Shown piece by piece: positions 11,498-20,599 of a stretch of DNA of 64,000 nucleotides. The stretch covers positions 248,001 through 312,000 of the forward strand of contig NZ_JAIVAH010000004.1 of NCBI RefSeq assembly GCF_020171745.1, written 5' to 3'. A program made the translations under genes and the position numbers. Positions within the stretch are counted from its first letter, which is position 1, and each line of letters starts with the position of its first letter. This DNA comes from Prescottella equi (GTDB taxonomy: Bacteria > Actinomycetota > Actinomycetes > Mycobacteriales > Mycobacteriaceae). A model generated the notes under the pieces. That model ran no database searches, had not been told where the DNA came from, and saw only the letters and a program-made list of their open reading frames with translations.

Positions 11498-12229
11498 CTA
11501 TCGGCCCCGGAATTCGGGTGCCCGCTTCTCGAGCCGCGCCGCCCGCGCCTCCTGCGCGTCGTCGCTTCCCCACGCCGCATACAGCGCGGTGAGCTGCTCC
11601 TCGGTCTGCGGTTCGCGGGTGCCGTCGTCGTTGAAGACGAGCTTGAGGTGACGCAGCGACAGCGGCGCGAGTTCCGAGATGGTGCGCGCCCATTCCTGTG
11701 CGGTCACGAGATCACCGAACTTGTTGGCCAGCCCGCGCGCGAATGCCTCTTCCGCCGAGATGGTCTCGGCGCCGAGCATCATCGTCCGGGCGGGACCGCC
11801 GCCGACGAGGGACACCAGTCGGCGCACCGTCCACTTGTCGACCGTGATGCCGAGCTTTGCCGCGGGAACCCCGAACCGCGCCTCGGGGGCGACCACCCGC
11901 AGGTCGGCGGCCAACGCCAACTGGGTACCGGCACCGATCGCGGGCCCGTTGACGGCCGCGATCACGGGAACGGGAATCGAGTCGATCGTGTGCAGCATGC
12001 CGAGCAGGTGGTCGGTGAAGCCCTCGGCGTAGACGTCGCCGGACAGATCGGCGCCGGCGCAGAACGCAGTGCCCTGCCCGGTCAGCACGATCACGCGCGC
12101 CTCGTCCGCGACCGCCTTCTCGAGGGCCTCCCGCAGCTCGATGCACAACGCGGCACTGAGAGCGTTGCGCCGCTCCGGGCGCTGCAGCTCGAGCGTGACT
12201 ACGTGGCCGTCACGGCTGGTCCCGATCAT
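11498..12229 (-). CDS. echA6: EchA6-like acyl-CoA-binding crotonase
   Basis: A 243-residue crotonase-fold protein, the same length as M. tuberculosis EchA6 and very similar in sequence by eye. Shared landmarks include LQRPERRNAL, VIVLTGQGTAFCAGADLSG and AAVNGPAIGAG. Where active hydratases have the two catalytic glutamates, this protein has FGVPAAKLG and ARTMMLGAE. It therefore probably binds acyl-CoA rather than hydrating it, as reported for EchA6 in mycolic acid biosynthesis. ATG 12229 is preferred because it matches the EchA6 N-terminus MIG. An upstream extension has no family support. It is transcribed divergently from the FAD monooxygenase gene and followed closely by the MBL gene. Confidence 0.88.
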   Translation of the reverse strand: MIGTSRDGHVVTLELQRPERRNALSAALCIELREALEKAVADEARVIVLTGQGTAFCAGADLSGDVYAEGFTDHLLGMLHTIDSIPVPVIAAVNGPAIGAGTQLALAADLRVVAPEARFGVPAAKLGITVDKWTVRRLVSLVGGGPARTMMLGAETISAEEAFARGLANKFGDLVTAQEWARTISELAPLSLRHLKLVFNDDGTREPQTEEQLTALYAAWGSDDAQEARAARLEKRAPEFRGR

Positions 12230-12399
12230 GTGGGTCCACTCGCTTTCTCGGGTGCGGGCCCCGTCCCTGCTGACGAGCCCCGGCGGGTGCGATCCGAACA
12301 GTACCTGTAACGCAACATCCACAGACACGCCGAGTTCGGTGGAACAACCGATACGTCGGCAGCGTTGCGGCAGATTCAGGCTATACAGATCGGAGCAGC

Positions 12400-13470
12400 A
12401 TGGACACCGAGCTCGACGTCGTGGTCATCGGGGCCGGGCAAGCCGGGCTGTCCGCGGCGTACCACCTGCGCCGATCGGGCCTCGCGCCGGAACGCGAGTT
12501 CGTGGTGCTCGACCACGCCCCCGGCCCGGGCGGTGCGTGGCAGTTCCGCTGGCCGTCGCTCACCCTGCAGACCGTCAACGGTGTCCACGACCTCCCGGGG
12601 ATGCCCTTCGCCGAGACGCTCGGGCCGGACGTCGACGCCGTGCAGGCCGCGGATGCCGTCCCGCACTACTACGGGCTCTACGAGAAGCAGTTCGAGTTGC
12701 CGGTCCACCGTCCGGTGCACGTGCCGGTGGTGTGCGAGCGCGGCGACCGGCTCGCGGTGGAGACTGCGGACGGAACCTATCTGACGCGCGGTCTCGTCAA
12801 CGCGACCGGAACCTGGGAGCGACCGTTCGTCCCGTCGGTGCCCGGCGCCGAACGGTTCACGGGGCGCCAACTGCACACCCGCGACTACCGTAGCGCCCGG
12901 GACTTCGAGGGCGAGCACGTGATCGTCGTCGGCGGCGGCATCTCGGCGGTGCAGCTGCTCGACGAGATCTCGTGCGTCACGACCACCACGTGGGTGACGC
13001 GCCGCGAGCCGCAGTTCCGGGAGGAACCGTTCACTCCCGAGATCGGGCGCGCCGCCGTCGCGCTCGTCGAGGATCGGGTCCGACGCGGGCTGCCGCCGGG
13101 CTCGGTCGTCTCGGTGACCGGGCTTCCCGTGACGCCCGCCATCCGCGCTGCCCGGGAACGCGGTGTCCTGCACCGGCTCCCGATGTTCTCCGAGATCACC
13201 GAAACCGGCGTCCGGTGGGCCGACGGGACCGAGCAGCGTGCCGACGTCATCCTGTGGTGCACGGGTTTTCGCTCATCGCTCGATCATCTCGCGCCGCTGC
13301 GGCTGCGGGGCCCCGGCGGCGGCATCACGATGACGGGCCGCCTGGCGACGCAGGTCGCGGCCGATCCGCGGGTGCATCTCGTCGGGTACGGCCCGTCGGC
13401 GTCGACGATCGGCGCCAACCGTGCCGGCCGCGCCGCCGCCCGGGAGCTGATGCAGTTTCTGAAGCGGTGA
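12400..13470 (+). CDS. FAD-dependent flavin monooxygenase-like oxidoreductase
   Basis: A 356-residue flavoprotein. The FAD-binding Rossmann motif VVIGAGQAGLS is at residues 8-18. The NAD(P)H-binding motif VIVVGGGISAVQ is near residue 178, and LWCTGFR near the C-terminus is typical of flavin-containing monooxygenases of the CzcO/YhhW-like group. No membrane segments or signal peptide are seen. Such enzymes oxygenate small organic substrates or serve as NADPH-dependent oxidoreductases. The substrate cannot be told from sequence. ATG 12400 has GGAG five bases upstream. The gene is divergent from echA6 across 170 bases and convergent with the DUF1254 gene. Confidence 0.85.
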   Translation: MDTELDVVVIGAGQAGLSAAYHLRRSGLAPEREFVVLDHAPGPGGAWQFRWPSLTLQTVNGVHDLPGMPFAETLGPDVDAVQAADAVPHYYGLYEKQFELPVHRPVHVPVVCERGDRLAVETADGTYLTRGLVNATGTWERPFVPSVPGAERFTGRQLHTRDYRSARDFEGEHVIVVGGGISAVQLLDEISCVTTTTWVTRREPQFREEPFTPEIGRAAVALVEDRVRRGLPPGSVVSVTGLPVTPAIRAARERGVLHRLPMFSEITETGVRWADGTEQRADVILWCTGFRSSLDHLAPLRLRGPGGGITMTGRLATQVAADPRVHLVGYGPSASTIGANRAGRAAARELMQFLKR

Positions 13471-13492
13471 CGGCGGATCGGCTCTCGCCGTC

Positions 13493-14872
13493 TCAGTCCT
13501 CGCCTGCGACCTTCACGATCGGCGGCATCTCGTAACTGCCGTCCAACACCGCCTTGTCCGGGATGTACATCCGCAGCAGCGGCCGGAACGGCCCGGCCGG
13601 CGTCGGCAGCCAGTTGGCGCGGGCCACCGGATCCGCGGGCTCGGTGGCACTCAGAGTCAGTGTCAGCGAACCATTGTCACCGTAGACGAGACCCGGTGTG
13701 CGGTCACCGATCGAGTACCGCTCGATCGGGTTCGACACCAGGTAGAAGTGCGGCATGCTGTACATCGTGATCGACCAGAATGCCTCGACCGGCGGCGGCG
13801 AGGCGAACGTGATCGCATAGGTGTGCTCGCCGGTGAGCTGGGCACCCGTCGTGTCGGTGTAGATCTGGCTGTAGGCGGCCTCATACCCGTGGTTGCCCCA
13901 CAACCCACCCATCGCGGCGGCCGCTCGAATGCCGATCGCCGTGGCCCGGTCCGAGATTCGCCACTCCGGGCTGTCGACGGTGCCGATCTCGAAGAAGTCG
14001 TCGTTGTAGTCGAAGATGTGGAACGCCTGGTGCCAGCCGTTGACGACGGTCGTGTCCGAACCCGACTTCAACGCCTGCTCCACCCGTGCCTTCCCCTGCT
14101 CAGCGCCCTCGACGAGCAGCTTCTTCAGCGCGGGATCGGGATCCACGTACGGCGACGCCCCGGACTCGAGCAACCCGAGCGGCGCGAAGGCCTGCTGCAG
14201 CGCGACGTCCCGGGGGGCCGGCGGAAACGCCTGCAGGTAGAGCCGGAGCTTCTCCCAGAACACCAGTTCCTCGGGCACCGCCGGGTCCGGCTCCGGCAGA
14301 CCTTCCGGGTCCTTCGTGGCAAGAGGCGTCAGCGAGATCTCCTCCTGCAGAGCGCGAACCCGGTCGACATCGTCGGGTCCGTCGCACGCCCACCGGCCGA
14401 CGATCGACACGATGCGCGTCGAACAGTGCACCGCGGTGGCGTCCGAGGGCAGCTCACCCGGCCAGCCCGGTGGAACCAGAACGTAGCGACCGGCTTTCGT
14501 CCCGGTTGCCCGCTTTCCGATATAAGCGAAATTGTTCGTCCAGGCGTCCACGAACTGCAGTACGAAATACGCGTCCGCAGTGTCGGGAACGTCGAGGATG
14601 AGCGGTCCGACACTCAAATCCAGCTGAGCCATCGAATAGATGGTGTCGTTGTTGATCGAGACGAACGTGTCGTCGGGGCCCGCGAGCCCGGCCGCATGGC
14701 TGAACGAATTGAACGGCGCAGCGGAGTTCGCTCCGACTCCTGTGGTCACGAACCGCTCGACCTGGGACAGATTGAAGACCGGAGCGAATCCGTAAACGAA
14801 CGCGCTCACGACCGATTCGACACTCGCTGCCGAATTCGAACCAACTGCCGAATCCTCACTCGGGTGGGCCAT
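13493..14872 (-). CDS. DUF1254/DUF1214-domain protein
   Basis: A 459-residue protein with the two-part layout of the DUF1254 family. An N-terminal domain contains FVSINNDTIYSMAQLDLSVG and AYFVLQFVDAW. A C-terminal DUF1214 domain contains YAITFASPPPVEAFWSITMY and a final MYIPDKAVLDGSYEMPPI. There is no clear signal peptide. The biochemical role of the family is unknown, although members often sit beside catabolic genes. It is transcribed towards the FAD monooxygenase and away from the cupin gene. Two further related proteins occur at 57.6 and 62.1 kb. Confidence 0.82.
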   Translation of the reverse strand: MAHPSEDSAVGSNSAASVESVVSAFVYGFAPVFNLSQVERFVTTGVGANSAAPFNSFSHAAGLAGPDDTFVSINNDTIYSMAQLDLSVGPLILDVPDTADAYFVLQFVDAWTNNFAYIGKRATGTKAGRYVLVPPGWPGELPSDATAVHCSTRIVSIVGRWACDGPDDVDRVRALQEEISLTPLATKDPEGLPEPDPAVPEELVFWEKLRLYLQAFPPAPRDVALQQAFAPLGLLESGASPYVDPDPALKKLLVEGAEQGKARVEQALKSGSDTTVVNGWHQAFHIFDYNDDFFEIGTVDSPEWRISDRATAIGIRAAAAMGGLWGNHGYEAAYSQIYTDTTGAQLTGEHTYAITFASPPPVEAFWSITMYSMPHFYLVSNPIERYSIGDRTPGLVYGDNGSLTLTLSATEPADPVARANWLPTPAGPFRPLLRMYIPDKAVLDGSYEMPPIVKVAGED

Positions 14873-14940
14873 GTGGCCATCTCACCATCACGAACCGGCC
14901 TGCGCTCGCGATACGGAAAGATTCGGTTCATCATGGTCTC

Positions 14941-15420
14941 GTGACCGATTTTCCCGAGTGGGCATCCACCCTCGATCTCGCCCCTCACCCCGAGGGCGGC
15001 TGGTATTGCGAAACCTGGCGGAGCGATATCGAGTTGCCCGGCGTGGCACTGCCGAACATGTTCGGCGGGGCACGCTCGGCGGGGACCGCGATCCTGTTCC
15101 TGCTCGAACCCGGACAGCAGTCCGCGTGGCACACGGTGCGCGGCACCGAGATCTGGCTGTACCACCGCGGCAGCCCGATCCTGCTCGAGATCGGCGGCGA
15201 CGGCGACAGCCCCGATGCGATCACCACACATGTAGTCGGACCGGATATTTCGTCCGGGCAGAGCCCTCAGGTGATCGTGCCGCCCTGCGCGTGGCAGCGG
15301 GCACGGCCGATCGGCGACGAGGCGGGCCTCGTCAGTTGCATCGTGGTCCCCGGCTTCGACTTCGCCGACTTCCGCGTCGAGGGGCAGGAGTACCCCATGC
15401 CGTCGCCGGCGCAGTTCTGA
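14941..15420 (+). CDS. Cupin-fold protein, DUF985 family
   Basis: A 159-residue single-domain protein starting at GTG 14941. The opening HPEGGWYCETWRS and the later TAILFLLEPGQQSAWHTVRGTEIWLYHRG and VIVPPCAWQRARP fit the DUF985 (PF06172) cupin family, a small double-stranded beta-helix. The His of SAWHTV and the Glu of GTEIW may bind a metal or sugar. The cellular function is unknown. Its start faces the DUF1254 gene across 68 bases, so the two may share a regulatory region. Confidence 0.83.
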   Translation: MTDFPEWASTLDLAPHPEGGWYCETWRSDIELPGVALPNMFGGARSAGTAILFLLEPGQQSAWHTVRGTEIWLYHRGSPILLEIGGDGDSPDAITTHVVGPDISSGQSPQVIVPPCAWQRARPIGDEAGLVSCIVVPGFDFADFRVEGQEYPMPSPAQF

Positions 15421-15440
15421 CGAACTCCCGTGGCGAGCGG

Positions 15441-15478
15441 ATCCGGGGCCGTCACCGTCGTCGGTACCGACCCCGGAT
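15441..15478. terminator. Candidate hairpin between convergent cupin and HD genes
   Basis: An eight-base perfect inverted repeat (ATCCGGGG at 15441-15448, CCCCGGAT at 15471-15478) closes a GC-rich loop that can pair further internally. It lies between two convergent genes and could end transcripts from both sides. There is no obvious U-run, so efficiency is uncertain. Confidence 0.4.
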
Positions 15479-15504
15479 TCCCGCAGATACCGCGTTCCGG
15501 GCAG

Positions 15505-16092
15505 TCACTCGGTGCGGTATCCCGTCGCCGGCCTCGAGAACACCTCGCGCAGTGCCGGAACGAAGGACTCCAGTGGCATCGTCGGATAGTCCGGGTCGAA
15601 GGAGACTTGGTCCCACGAGCCGCAGAAGTGCGCCGTCGCGTCGAAGAAGGGGTTCTTGCGGTGACGCTCACGCGCGTTCGGGTCCAACCCGATCTTGTCG
15701 AAGTAGTGGTAGCCCTGGAACAAGCCGTGATGCTCGACCACCCAGACGGATTCCTCGTCCAGGTACGGCCTCAGGATCGACGCTGCCAACTCGGCGTGGT
15801 TCGCCGGCGCCATCGCGTCGCCCACGTCGTGCAGAAGTGCCGCCACGACCATGTCGACCCGCGCATCTTCACGAAATGCGCGCGAAGCGGTCTGCAACGA
15901 ATGCTCGTAGCGATCGACGCGGTACCCGAGCGTGGGACCCTTCAGGTGTTCGAGAAGGTCGACCATCGTCTCGACCAACTTCTCGTTCAGGTGCTTCTTC
16001 GAAAGCTCGACGATGAGCGACAGTTCCTCGGGTGTCGCGTCGTCCATACGGATGAACGACACCTGGGGTTCCGGTGTGCTGATTGCGTTCAC
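15505..16092 (-). CDS. HD-domain protein of the meta-cleavage operon
   Basis: A 195-residue HD-superfamily protein. The metal-binding pattern runs YEHSLQTASRA, then AALLHDVGD, then NHAELAA and VVEHHG. The EHSLQ plus AALLHD combination resembles PhnZ/TmpB-type diiron oxygenases as well as ordinary phosphohydrolases. The two residues that mark PhnZ itself are not clearly conserved. The GTG at 16092 is chosen because AAGGAG lies just upstream and it begins one base after the MFS gene stop. It is the last gene of the operon, so it may act on a ring-cleavage intermediate or be a housekeeping hydrolase carried along. Confidence 0.78.
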   Translation of the reverse strand: MNAISTPEPQVSFIRMDDATPEELSLIVELSKKHLNEKLVETMVDLLEHLKGPTLGYRVDRYEHSLQTASRAFREDARVDMVVAALLHDVGDAMAPANHAELAASILRPYLDEESVWVVEHHGLFQGYHYFDKIGLDPNARERHRKNPFFDATAHFCGSWDQVSFDPDYPTMPLESFVPALREVFSRPATGYRTE

Positions 16093-16093
16093 G

Positions 16094-17563
16094 TCACTCC
16101 TTGCTCTGTTGTGGCTGAGATTGGCCCAGTCGACTCGGGAGGAAGATCGCGCAGATTCCCCCGACGAGGGCACATGCGGCGATCAGCCCGAAGGCCCACA
16201 TGAATCCGACACCGGCATAGACCGGCGCTCCTTGGATCAGTGTCTGGACGTTGGCGTTCAACACCACGAACACGACCGTCGTTCCGACGCCGGCCATGAG
16301 GGTGCGACTGACCTCCGCGATACTCGAACTCACCACCTGGGAGTCGGCCGGAACGGCTGCGATAACGAGGTTCGGAATGGCGGCGCCGGCCAGTCCCACG
16401 CCGAGGTGCACCACGCCGGTGGCGATCAACACCACGACCTCCTCGCCGCGTCCCACCCCCATCACGAGGACACCGATCGCGATGACGCCGGCCGCCGCAA
16501 CCATGTGCAGTTTTGCCCCGGTTCGGCTGACGGTCAGTCCGACGATCAACCCGCCCAGAACGATTCCGACGCCGTTGATCACGCCGAAGATCGCGTATTC
16601 GCTGGCGGTCATCCCGAATCCGTAGTCTCCGCCTGCTTCGCGTGGCGTCATCGCCATGATCGCGAGAATCGAACTGGTGGTGGTACCCACGCCGTACACG
16701 AGACCCGACGAGAGCACGGTGAACAGCAGAGCCGGCCGCCGCAGCTGCCGCACGTTGATCAGCGGTTCCGGTGTGCGACCGGCCTGTACGAGCCAGGCGG
16801 CGAACAACGCGCATCCGAGAAGCGCCAGACCCAACGTTCCTGCGCTGGACCAACCCCACGCCGGACCGTTGCTCACCGCGACCAGGACCGCCGCGACCGA
16901 GCCACCGAGCAGGACCGCGCCCAGCAGGTCCGGGCGAGAGTCCCCCGAGCGCACCGGAGACTCCGGAACGATCACGAGCGAGGCCACCGCCAACACTGCG
17001 GTGAGCACGGCAATGAACCAGAACGCGCCCGCGACACCATGGTTGTCGATCAGCCAGCCGGCGAGGAAGGGCTGGAGGACGACCACGACGCCGGTGCCGG
17101 TGATCGTGACACTGACTGCGAACGGAACGATTCTGGGCGGGAACACGTCCCGGACCAGCGAGTAGCACAGAAACGCAACCGAGAAGATTGCGCCCTGCAG
17201 CGCGCGTCCGATCAGGAACACCGAGAAGTTCGGCGCCATTGCCGACAGCACGGAGCCGACGACCGTCACCGCGAGCACGATCATCAGCAGACGCTTCTTG
17301 CCGTACATGTCAGCGAGCTTGCCCACCAAAGGCATCGCGATACTGGCGGTCAGGAACGCGATCGTCATCGCCCAGCCCGCCTGAGTGGTCGCGTACTCCG
17401 CCGCGATGGCGGGCAGCGCGGTCCCGGCGAGGACCGCCGAGACCGGGATGATCTCGGAGACCAGGATCAGCACGACCAGGATGGAGACCAGTCTCGGTGT
17501 CCACTGGTGTGTTTCGCCGACGGATGCGGCCGCCGGAGTCCTGCCGCCGAGCACGCCCGTCAT
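16094..17563 (-). CDS. MFS transporter, probably for the operon's substrate
   Basis: A 489-residue major facilitator protein with about fourteen hydrophobic segments, like the DHA2-type drug/H+ group. The loop motif GKLADMYGKKRLL between helices 2 and 3 is the classic MFS signature. ATG 17563 overlaps the stop of the dioxygenase gene (ATGA), and one base separates its stop from the HD gene start, so it is firmly inside the operon. The likely role is uptake of the aromatic or steroid-like substrate, or export of toxic intermediates. The direction of transport cannot be read from sequence. Confidence 0.84.
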   Translation of the reverse strand: MTGVLGGRTPAAASVGETHQWTPRLVSILVVLILVSEIIPVSAVLAGTALPAIAAEYATTQAGWAMTIAFLTASIAMPLVGKLADMYGKKRLLMIVLAVTVVGSVLSAMAPNFSVFLIGRALQGAIFSVAFLCYSLVRDVFPPRIVPFAVSVTITGTGVVVVLQPFLAGWLIDNHGVAGAFWFIAVLTAVLAVASLVIVPESPVRSGDSRPDLLGAVLLGGSVAAVLVAVSNGPAWGWSSAGTLGLALLGCALFAAWLVQAGRTPEPLINVRQLRRPALLFTVLSSGLVYGVGTTTSSILAIMAMTPREAGGDYGFGMTASEYAIFGVINGVGIVLGGLIVGLTVSRTGAKLHMVAAAGVIAIGVLVMGVGRGEEVVVLIATGVVHLGVGLAGAAIPNLVIAAVPADSQVVSSSIAEVSRTLMAGVGTTVVFVVLNANVQTLIQGAPVYAGVGFMWAFGLIAACALVGGICAIFLPSRLGQSQPQQSKE

Positions 17564-18441
17564 TGCGGAAGACCTTTGGCACCGGCCGGCGGCGGCGTGT
17601 ACCGGTGACCCCACACAGCGCCTTCGGTGATTCGGTACGTCGGCGCGGCGCCGACGATCTGCTCTCCGCCCCAGCCGAACTCGGTCGCATGCCCCTCCGG
17701 GGAATAGACGTAGAACGACAGCATGCGGTCGTTCGTGTGCTTACCGAGCGACTGCATCATCGGCACCCCGAGGTCGGCGGCGCGATCGAGGGCCTTGCCG
17801 ATGTCGTCGATATCCTGCGCCTCGACCATGAAGTGCATCAGCGCGGGCGCCTTCGCGGGGCTGAGTCCGAACGTGTGCTGGCGCGGGTTGCAGCCCAGGA
17901 AGTAGCTGATGCCGCCGGGCAGGGCAAGTGAATTGCGTTCGACGAATCCCAGGACATCCACGTAGAAGTCGTAGGCTTCTTCGGTGTCGAGCACGTTCAC
18001 GATGACGTGGCCCATGCCCTGGTCACCCGTGACGAAGCCGGAGACACCGTTGAGCTCCACCGGGCGGTGACTGAGAACAGGACCGTAGAAGAGTTCGATT
18101 CGGTTCCCGGACGGATCGTCGAAGCCGGCGAAGCCCGTGACCTGGCGCAGCTCGCACTCCGCCTGATCACCGATGTGGACCTTGACACCTGCGGCTTCGA
18201 CCCGCCCGACCAGCTCCTTCAGGTCCCCTCGGTCGAGAACCTCGAATCCGATGGATTCGAGTCCCGGCGTGAGGGATTCGGCGACAACGAGACGCGGCGG
18301 ATAGTCGTCCATCCGATAGTGCAACGCGTCGGGCAGAGGGCCGTCGACCTGCATCATGCCCAGGAAGTCACCGGCGAACGTCCGCCACGGCTCGGTGGAC
18401 TCGACACGCAGCCGCAAGTAGCCAAGCGAGAGGATCGGCAT
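17560..18441 (-). CDS. Type I extradiol ring-cleavage dioxygenase (HsaC/BphC-like)
   Basis: A 293-residue protein built of two vicinal-oxygen-chelate domains. The Fe(II) ligands expected for BphC-type enzymes are present in the second domain: His145 in GMGHVIVNV, His203 in ALMHFMVEA and Glu254 in GHATEFGW. The length equals that of 2,3-dihydroxybiphenyl dioxygenases and the steroid enzyme HsaC. It should open a catechol ring next to the hydroxyls to give a yellow meta-cleavage product, which the hydrolase encoded upstream would then split. ATG 18441 lies 14 bases after the oxygenase stop. The exact catechol is unknown. Confidence 0.88.
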   Translation of the reverse strand: MPILSLGYLRLRVESTEPWRTFAGDFLGMMQVDGPLPDALHYRMDDYPPRLVVAESLTPGLESIGFEVLDRGDLKELVGRVEAAGVKVHIGDQAECELRQVTGFAGFDDPSGNRIELFYGPVLSHRPVELNGVSGFVTGDQGMGHVIVNVLDTEEAYDFYVDVLGFVERNSLALPGGISYFLGCNPRQHTFGLSPAKAPALMHFMVEAQDIDDIGKALDRAADLGVPMMQSLGKHTNDRMLSFYVYSPEGHATEFGWGGEQIVGAAPTYRITEGAVWGHRYTPPPAGAKGLPQ

Positions 18442-18455
18442 GGAATCTCCTTGAA

Positions 18456-19619
18456 TCAGTAGAGGCCCTGGAGAGCGCCGGTGAGCAGATACTCGCCGTA
18501 CTCGTGGTTGACCTTGTCCGGCAAATTGATCGCGTGGTGCTGACCGGCGTGGACATCTCGCCAGACCGCTTGGAGCGCGCACGACGACGCGATGGAACGC
18601 GGGCCGCCGACCTGGTAGGCCTTGTCTGCTGCCGAGACGGCCAGCCCCACCGCGGCGATATGATCACGCTTGCTGCGTTGGCGCATCGGCATCGTGACTT
18701 CTTCACCGCGGGCCACCGCCGCGTAGGCGTCGGCCAGGTTGGCCTGCAGGATTCGATAGGCGGTGTCGACCTCGAAATCGGCCTCGGTCAGACGTGCCAG
18801 CGTCGCCGGATGCGGCAACTTCGTCGCATCACCGGCAAGCCGGGACCGGTGGATCCCCTCCGCCTCGTCGAGGACCCGGCGGGACATCCCGACGAGCGGC
18901 ACCACGACCGCATTGATGAACACCGTGTACCACGGCAGACGGAACAGAGGCCCGGAGTTGACGTCGTTGCCGGGGTAACGGCCGCCGTACAGATCCGCGA
19001 CGTCGTGCACACGATGTTCGGGCACGAAGGCGCCGTCGACGACGATGTCGTTGCTGCCGGTGCCGGCCAGGCCCGCGGTGAACCAGACGTCGTCGATCGT
19101 GTAGTCCGCGCGCGGAAGCAGAAGGTGCACCACTTGTCCGGTACGACTCCCGTCCTCGTCCGCGACCATCGCGCCGACGAACACCCAGTCGCAGTGATCA
19201 CTGCCGGAAGAGAAGCCCCACCGACCGGTCAACTCGTATCCGCCCGGCACGATCCTGGCGGTGCCGGCAGGGCTGTACGACGAGCTGATCCACGCATCCG
19301 GGTCCTGCCCCCAGACGTCCTGCTGCGCGCGGTCGGGGAAGAGCCCGAGATGCCAAGAGTGAACGCCGACAACACCTGTCACCCAACCGGCCGAACTCGA
19401 CAGGCGCGCGATCTCGTACATCGCGGCATTGAAGACGCCGGGATCCGCCTCGAAACCGCCGTAGCGCTTCGGCTGGATCAGCCGCATGATGCCGGCGTCG
19501 CGCAGGATCTTGGCCGATTCGTCGGCGAGCCTGCGCTGTTGCGTGGACTCGGCTTCGAGCTCGCGCATCCGGTCGCCCACCGCGAGGACCATGTCGATGG
19601 CTTCGTGCTGAAAGAGCAT
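18456..19619 (-). CDS. HsaA-like flavin-dependent phenol hydroxylase, oxygenase subunit
   Basis: A 387-residue acyl-CoA-dehydrogenase-fold protein of the two-component monooxygenase group (HsaA, HpaH, XiaF). Landmarks are RLIQPKRYGGFEADP, SSAGWVTGVVGVHSWHLGLF, GYELTGRWGFSSGSDHCDW and a C-terminal GGPRSIASSCALQAVWRDVHAGQHH. Enzymes of this group hydroxylate a phenol to a catechol with reduced flavin supplied by a separate reductase. No HsaB-type reductase gene is in this operon, so the reductant must come from elsewhere. ATG 19619 has AAAGGAA seven bases upstream. The product would feed the extradiol dioxygenase encoded next. Confidence 0.86.
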   Translation of the reverse strand: MLFQHEAIDMVLAVGDRMRELEAESTQQRRLADESAKILRDAGIMRLIQPKRYGGFEADPGVFNAAMYEIARLSSSAGWVTGVVGVHSWHLGLFPDRAQQDVWGQDPDAWISSSYSPAGTARIVPGGYELTGRWGFSSGSDHCDWVFVGAMVADEDGSRTGQVVHLLLPRADYTIDDVWFTAGLAGTGSNDIVVDGAFVPEHRVHDVADLYGGRYPGNDVNSGPLFRLPWYTVFINAVVVPLVGMSRRVLDEAEGIHRSRLAGDATKLPHPATLARLTEADFEVDTAYRILQANLADAYAAVARGEEVTMPMRQRSKRDHIAAVGLAVSAADKAYQVGGPRSIASSCALQAVWRDVHAGQHHAINLPDKVNHEYGEYLLTGALQGLY

Positions 19620-19652
19620 GGTGTGGTTCCTTTCCCTTCGGAGATGGTGTCG

Positions 19653-20492
19653 CTAGCGAGTGAGGAACGCCGTGACGAGCGATTCGAAGTCGTGCTTGCG
19701 CTCGACCTGCGCCCAATGGCCGCACTCGCCGAGGATGTGCAGGTCCGCCTTCGGCATTCGGCGCAACGCGAAGAAGGCGCCGTCCGGCGGAAGCATCCGG
19801 TCGTCACGGCCCCAGGTGACCAGCGTTTCGTGCGGAATCTCGTCCGTGCGGGTCCACAGCGGCGCCTTGCCGGGCAAGGCGAGGGACGCCATCACCGCCC
19901 GCATGCGCTCGATCGCACGCGGCGCGGTGGCGTTCTGCCAGCGTTCGTCGAGCAGCTGCGGTGTGATGGTCTTCTGGTCGTAGACCATGGAGTCGACCCA
20001 CGCTTCGAGGCTCTGGCGGCTCGGTTCCACCAGGAACTCGTTGAGGCGTCGGGCTCCTTCGCTCATCATCGGGCCGAGCAGAGGAGCGTACAGCCCACCC
20101 GGGCCCATCAGGACCATACGTTCGACGCGTTCCGGGGCGAGTGCGGCCGTTTCGAGTGAGACCCATCCGCCCATCGAATTGCCTAGCAGATGCGCCTTCT
20201 CGATGCCGAGATCGTCGAGAAGCGTGACGATCGCGCGGGCCGCGATCTCCGGGTAGGGGCGGTCGTACTCCATGTCGGGACTGGCACCGAAACCGGGCAT
20301 GTCGACGACGATCGTACGGAAGTTGCGTGCGAAGACGGGCAGATTCTTCGAGAAGTTCGACCAGCCGGAGACGCCCGGCCCGGAGCCGTGCAGCAGCACG
20401 AGCGGATGTCCCTCGCCCGCCTCGTGGAAGTGCAGCCGGTCGGTAGCGGAGGGGCCGCGCGTGGTCTCGGTGTAATCGCTCAAAAGGGTCAC
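19653..20492 (-). CDS. Meta-cleavage product hydrolase (HsaD/BphD-like)
   Basis: A 279-residue alpha/beta hydrolase. It has the oxyanion loop HGSGPGVSGW and the elbow GNSMGGW with nucleophile Ser106, the GN[ST]MGG form typical of C-C bond hydrolases. Asp230 lies in GRDDRMLP and His259 in GECGHWAQ. It should hydrolyse the vinylogous diketone made by the extradiol dioxygenase, giving a hydroxydienoate and a carboxylic acid. The GTG at 20492 aligns with the family N-terminus. It is the first gene of the leftward operon, and its promoter lies in the region with two palindromes shared with the divergent TetR gene. Confidence 0.87.
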   Translation of the reverse strand: MTLLSDYTETTRGPSATDRLHFHEAGEGHPLVLLHGSGPGVSGWSNFSKNLPVFARNFRTIVVDMPGFGASPDMEYDRPYPEIAARAIVTLLDDLGIEKAHLLGNSMGGWVSLETAALAPERVERMVLMGPGGLYAPLLGPMMSEGARRLNEFLVEPSRQSLEAWVDSMVYDQKTITPQLLDERWQNATAPRAIERMRAVMASLALPGKAPLWTRTDEIPHETLVTWGRDDRMLPPDGAFFALRRMPKADLHILGECGHWAQVERKHDFESLVTAFLTR

Positions 20493-20599
20493 AGATCTCC
20501 GATCTTCGATCTCGATGAAAGTTCCTCGCCGAGCTGGCCGGACCTGCGTCACGTCTGGATCGGCTCGCGGTCCATCGTGACCGGCGTCACTCCAGTTGT

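Noticed and set aside
12230-12399. Specific operator between echA6 and the FAD monooxygenase gene
   Set aside because: Only weak partial symmetries and an uncertain -10 were visible, not distinguishable from chance.
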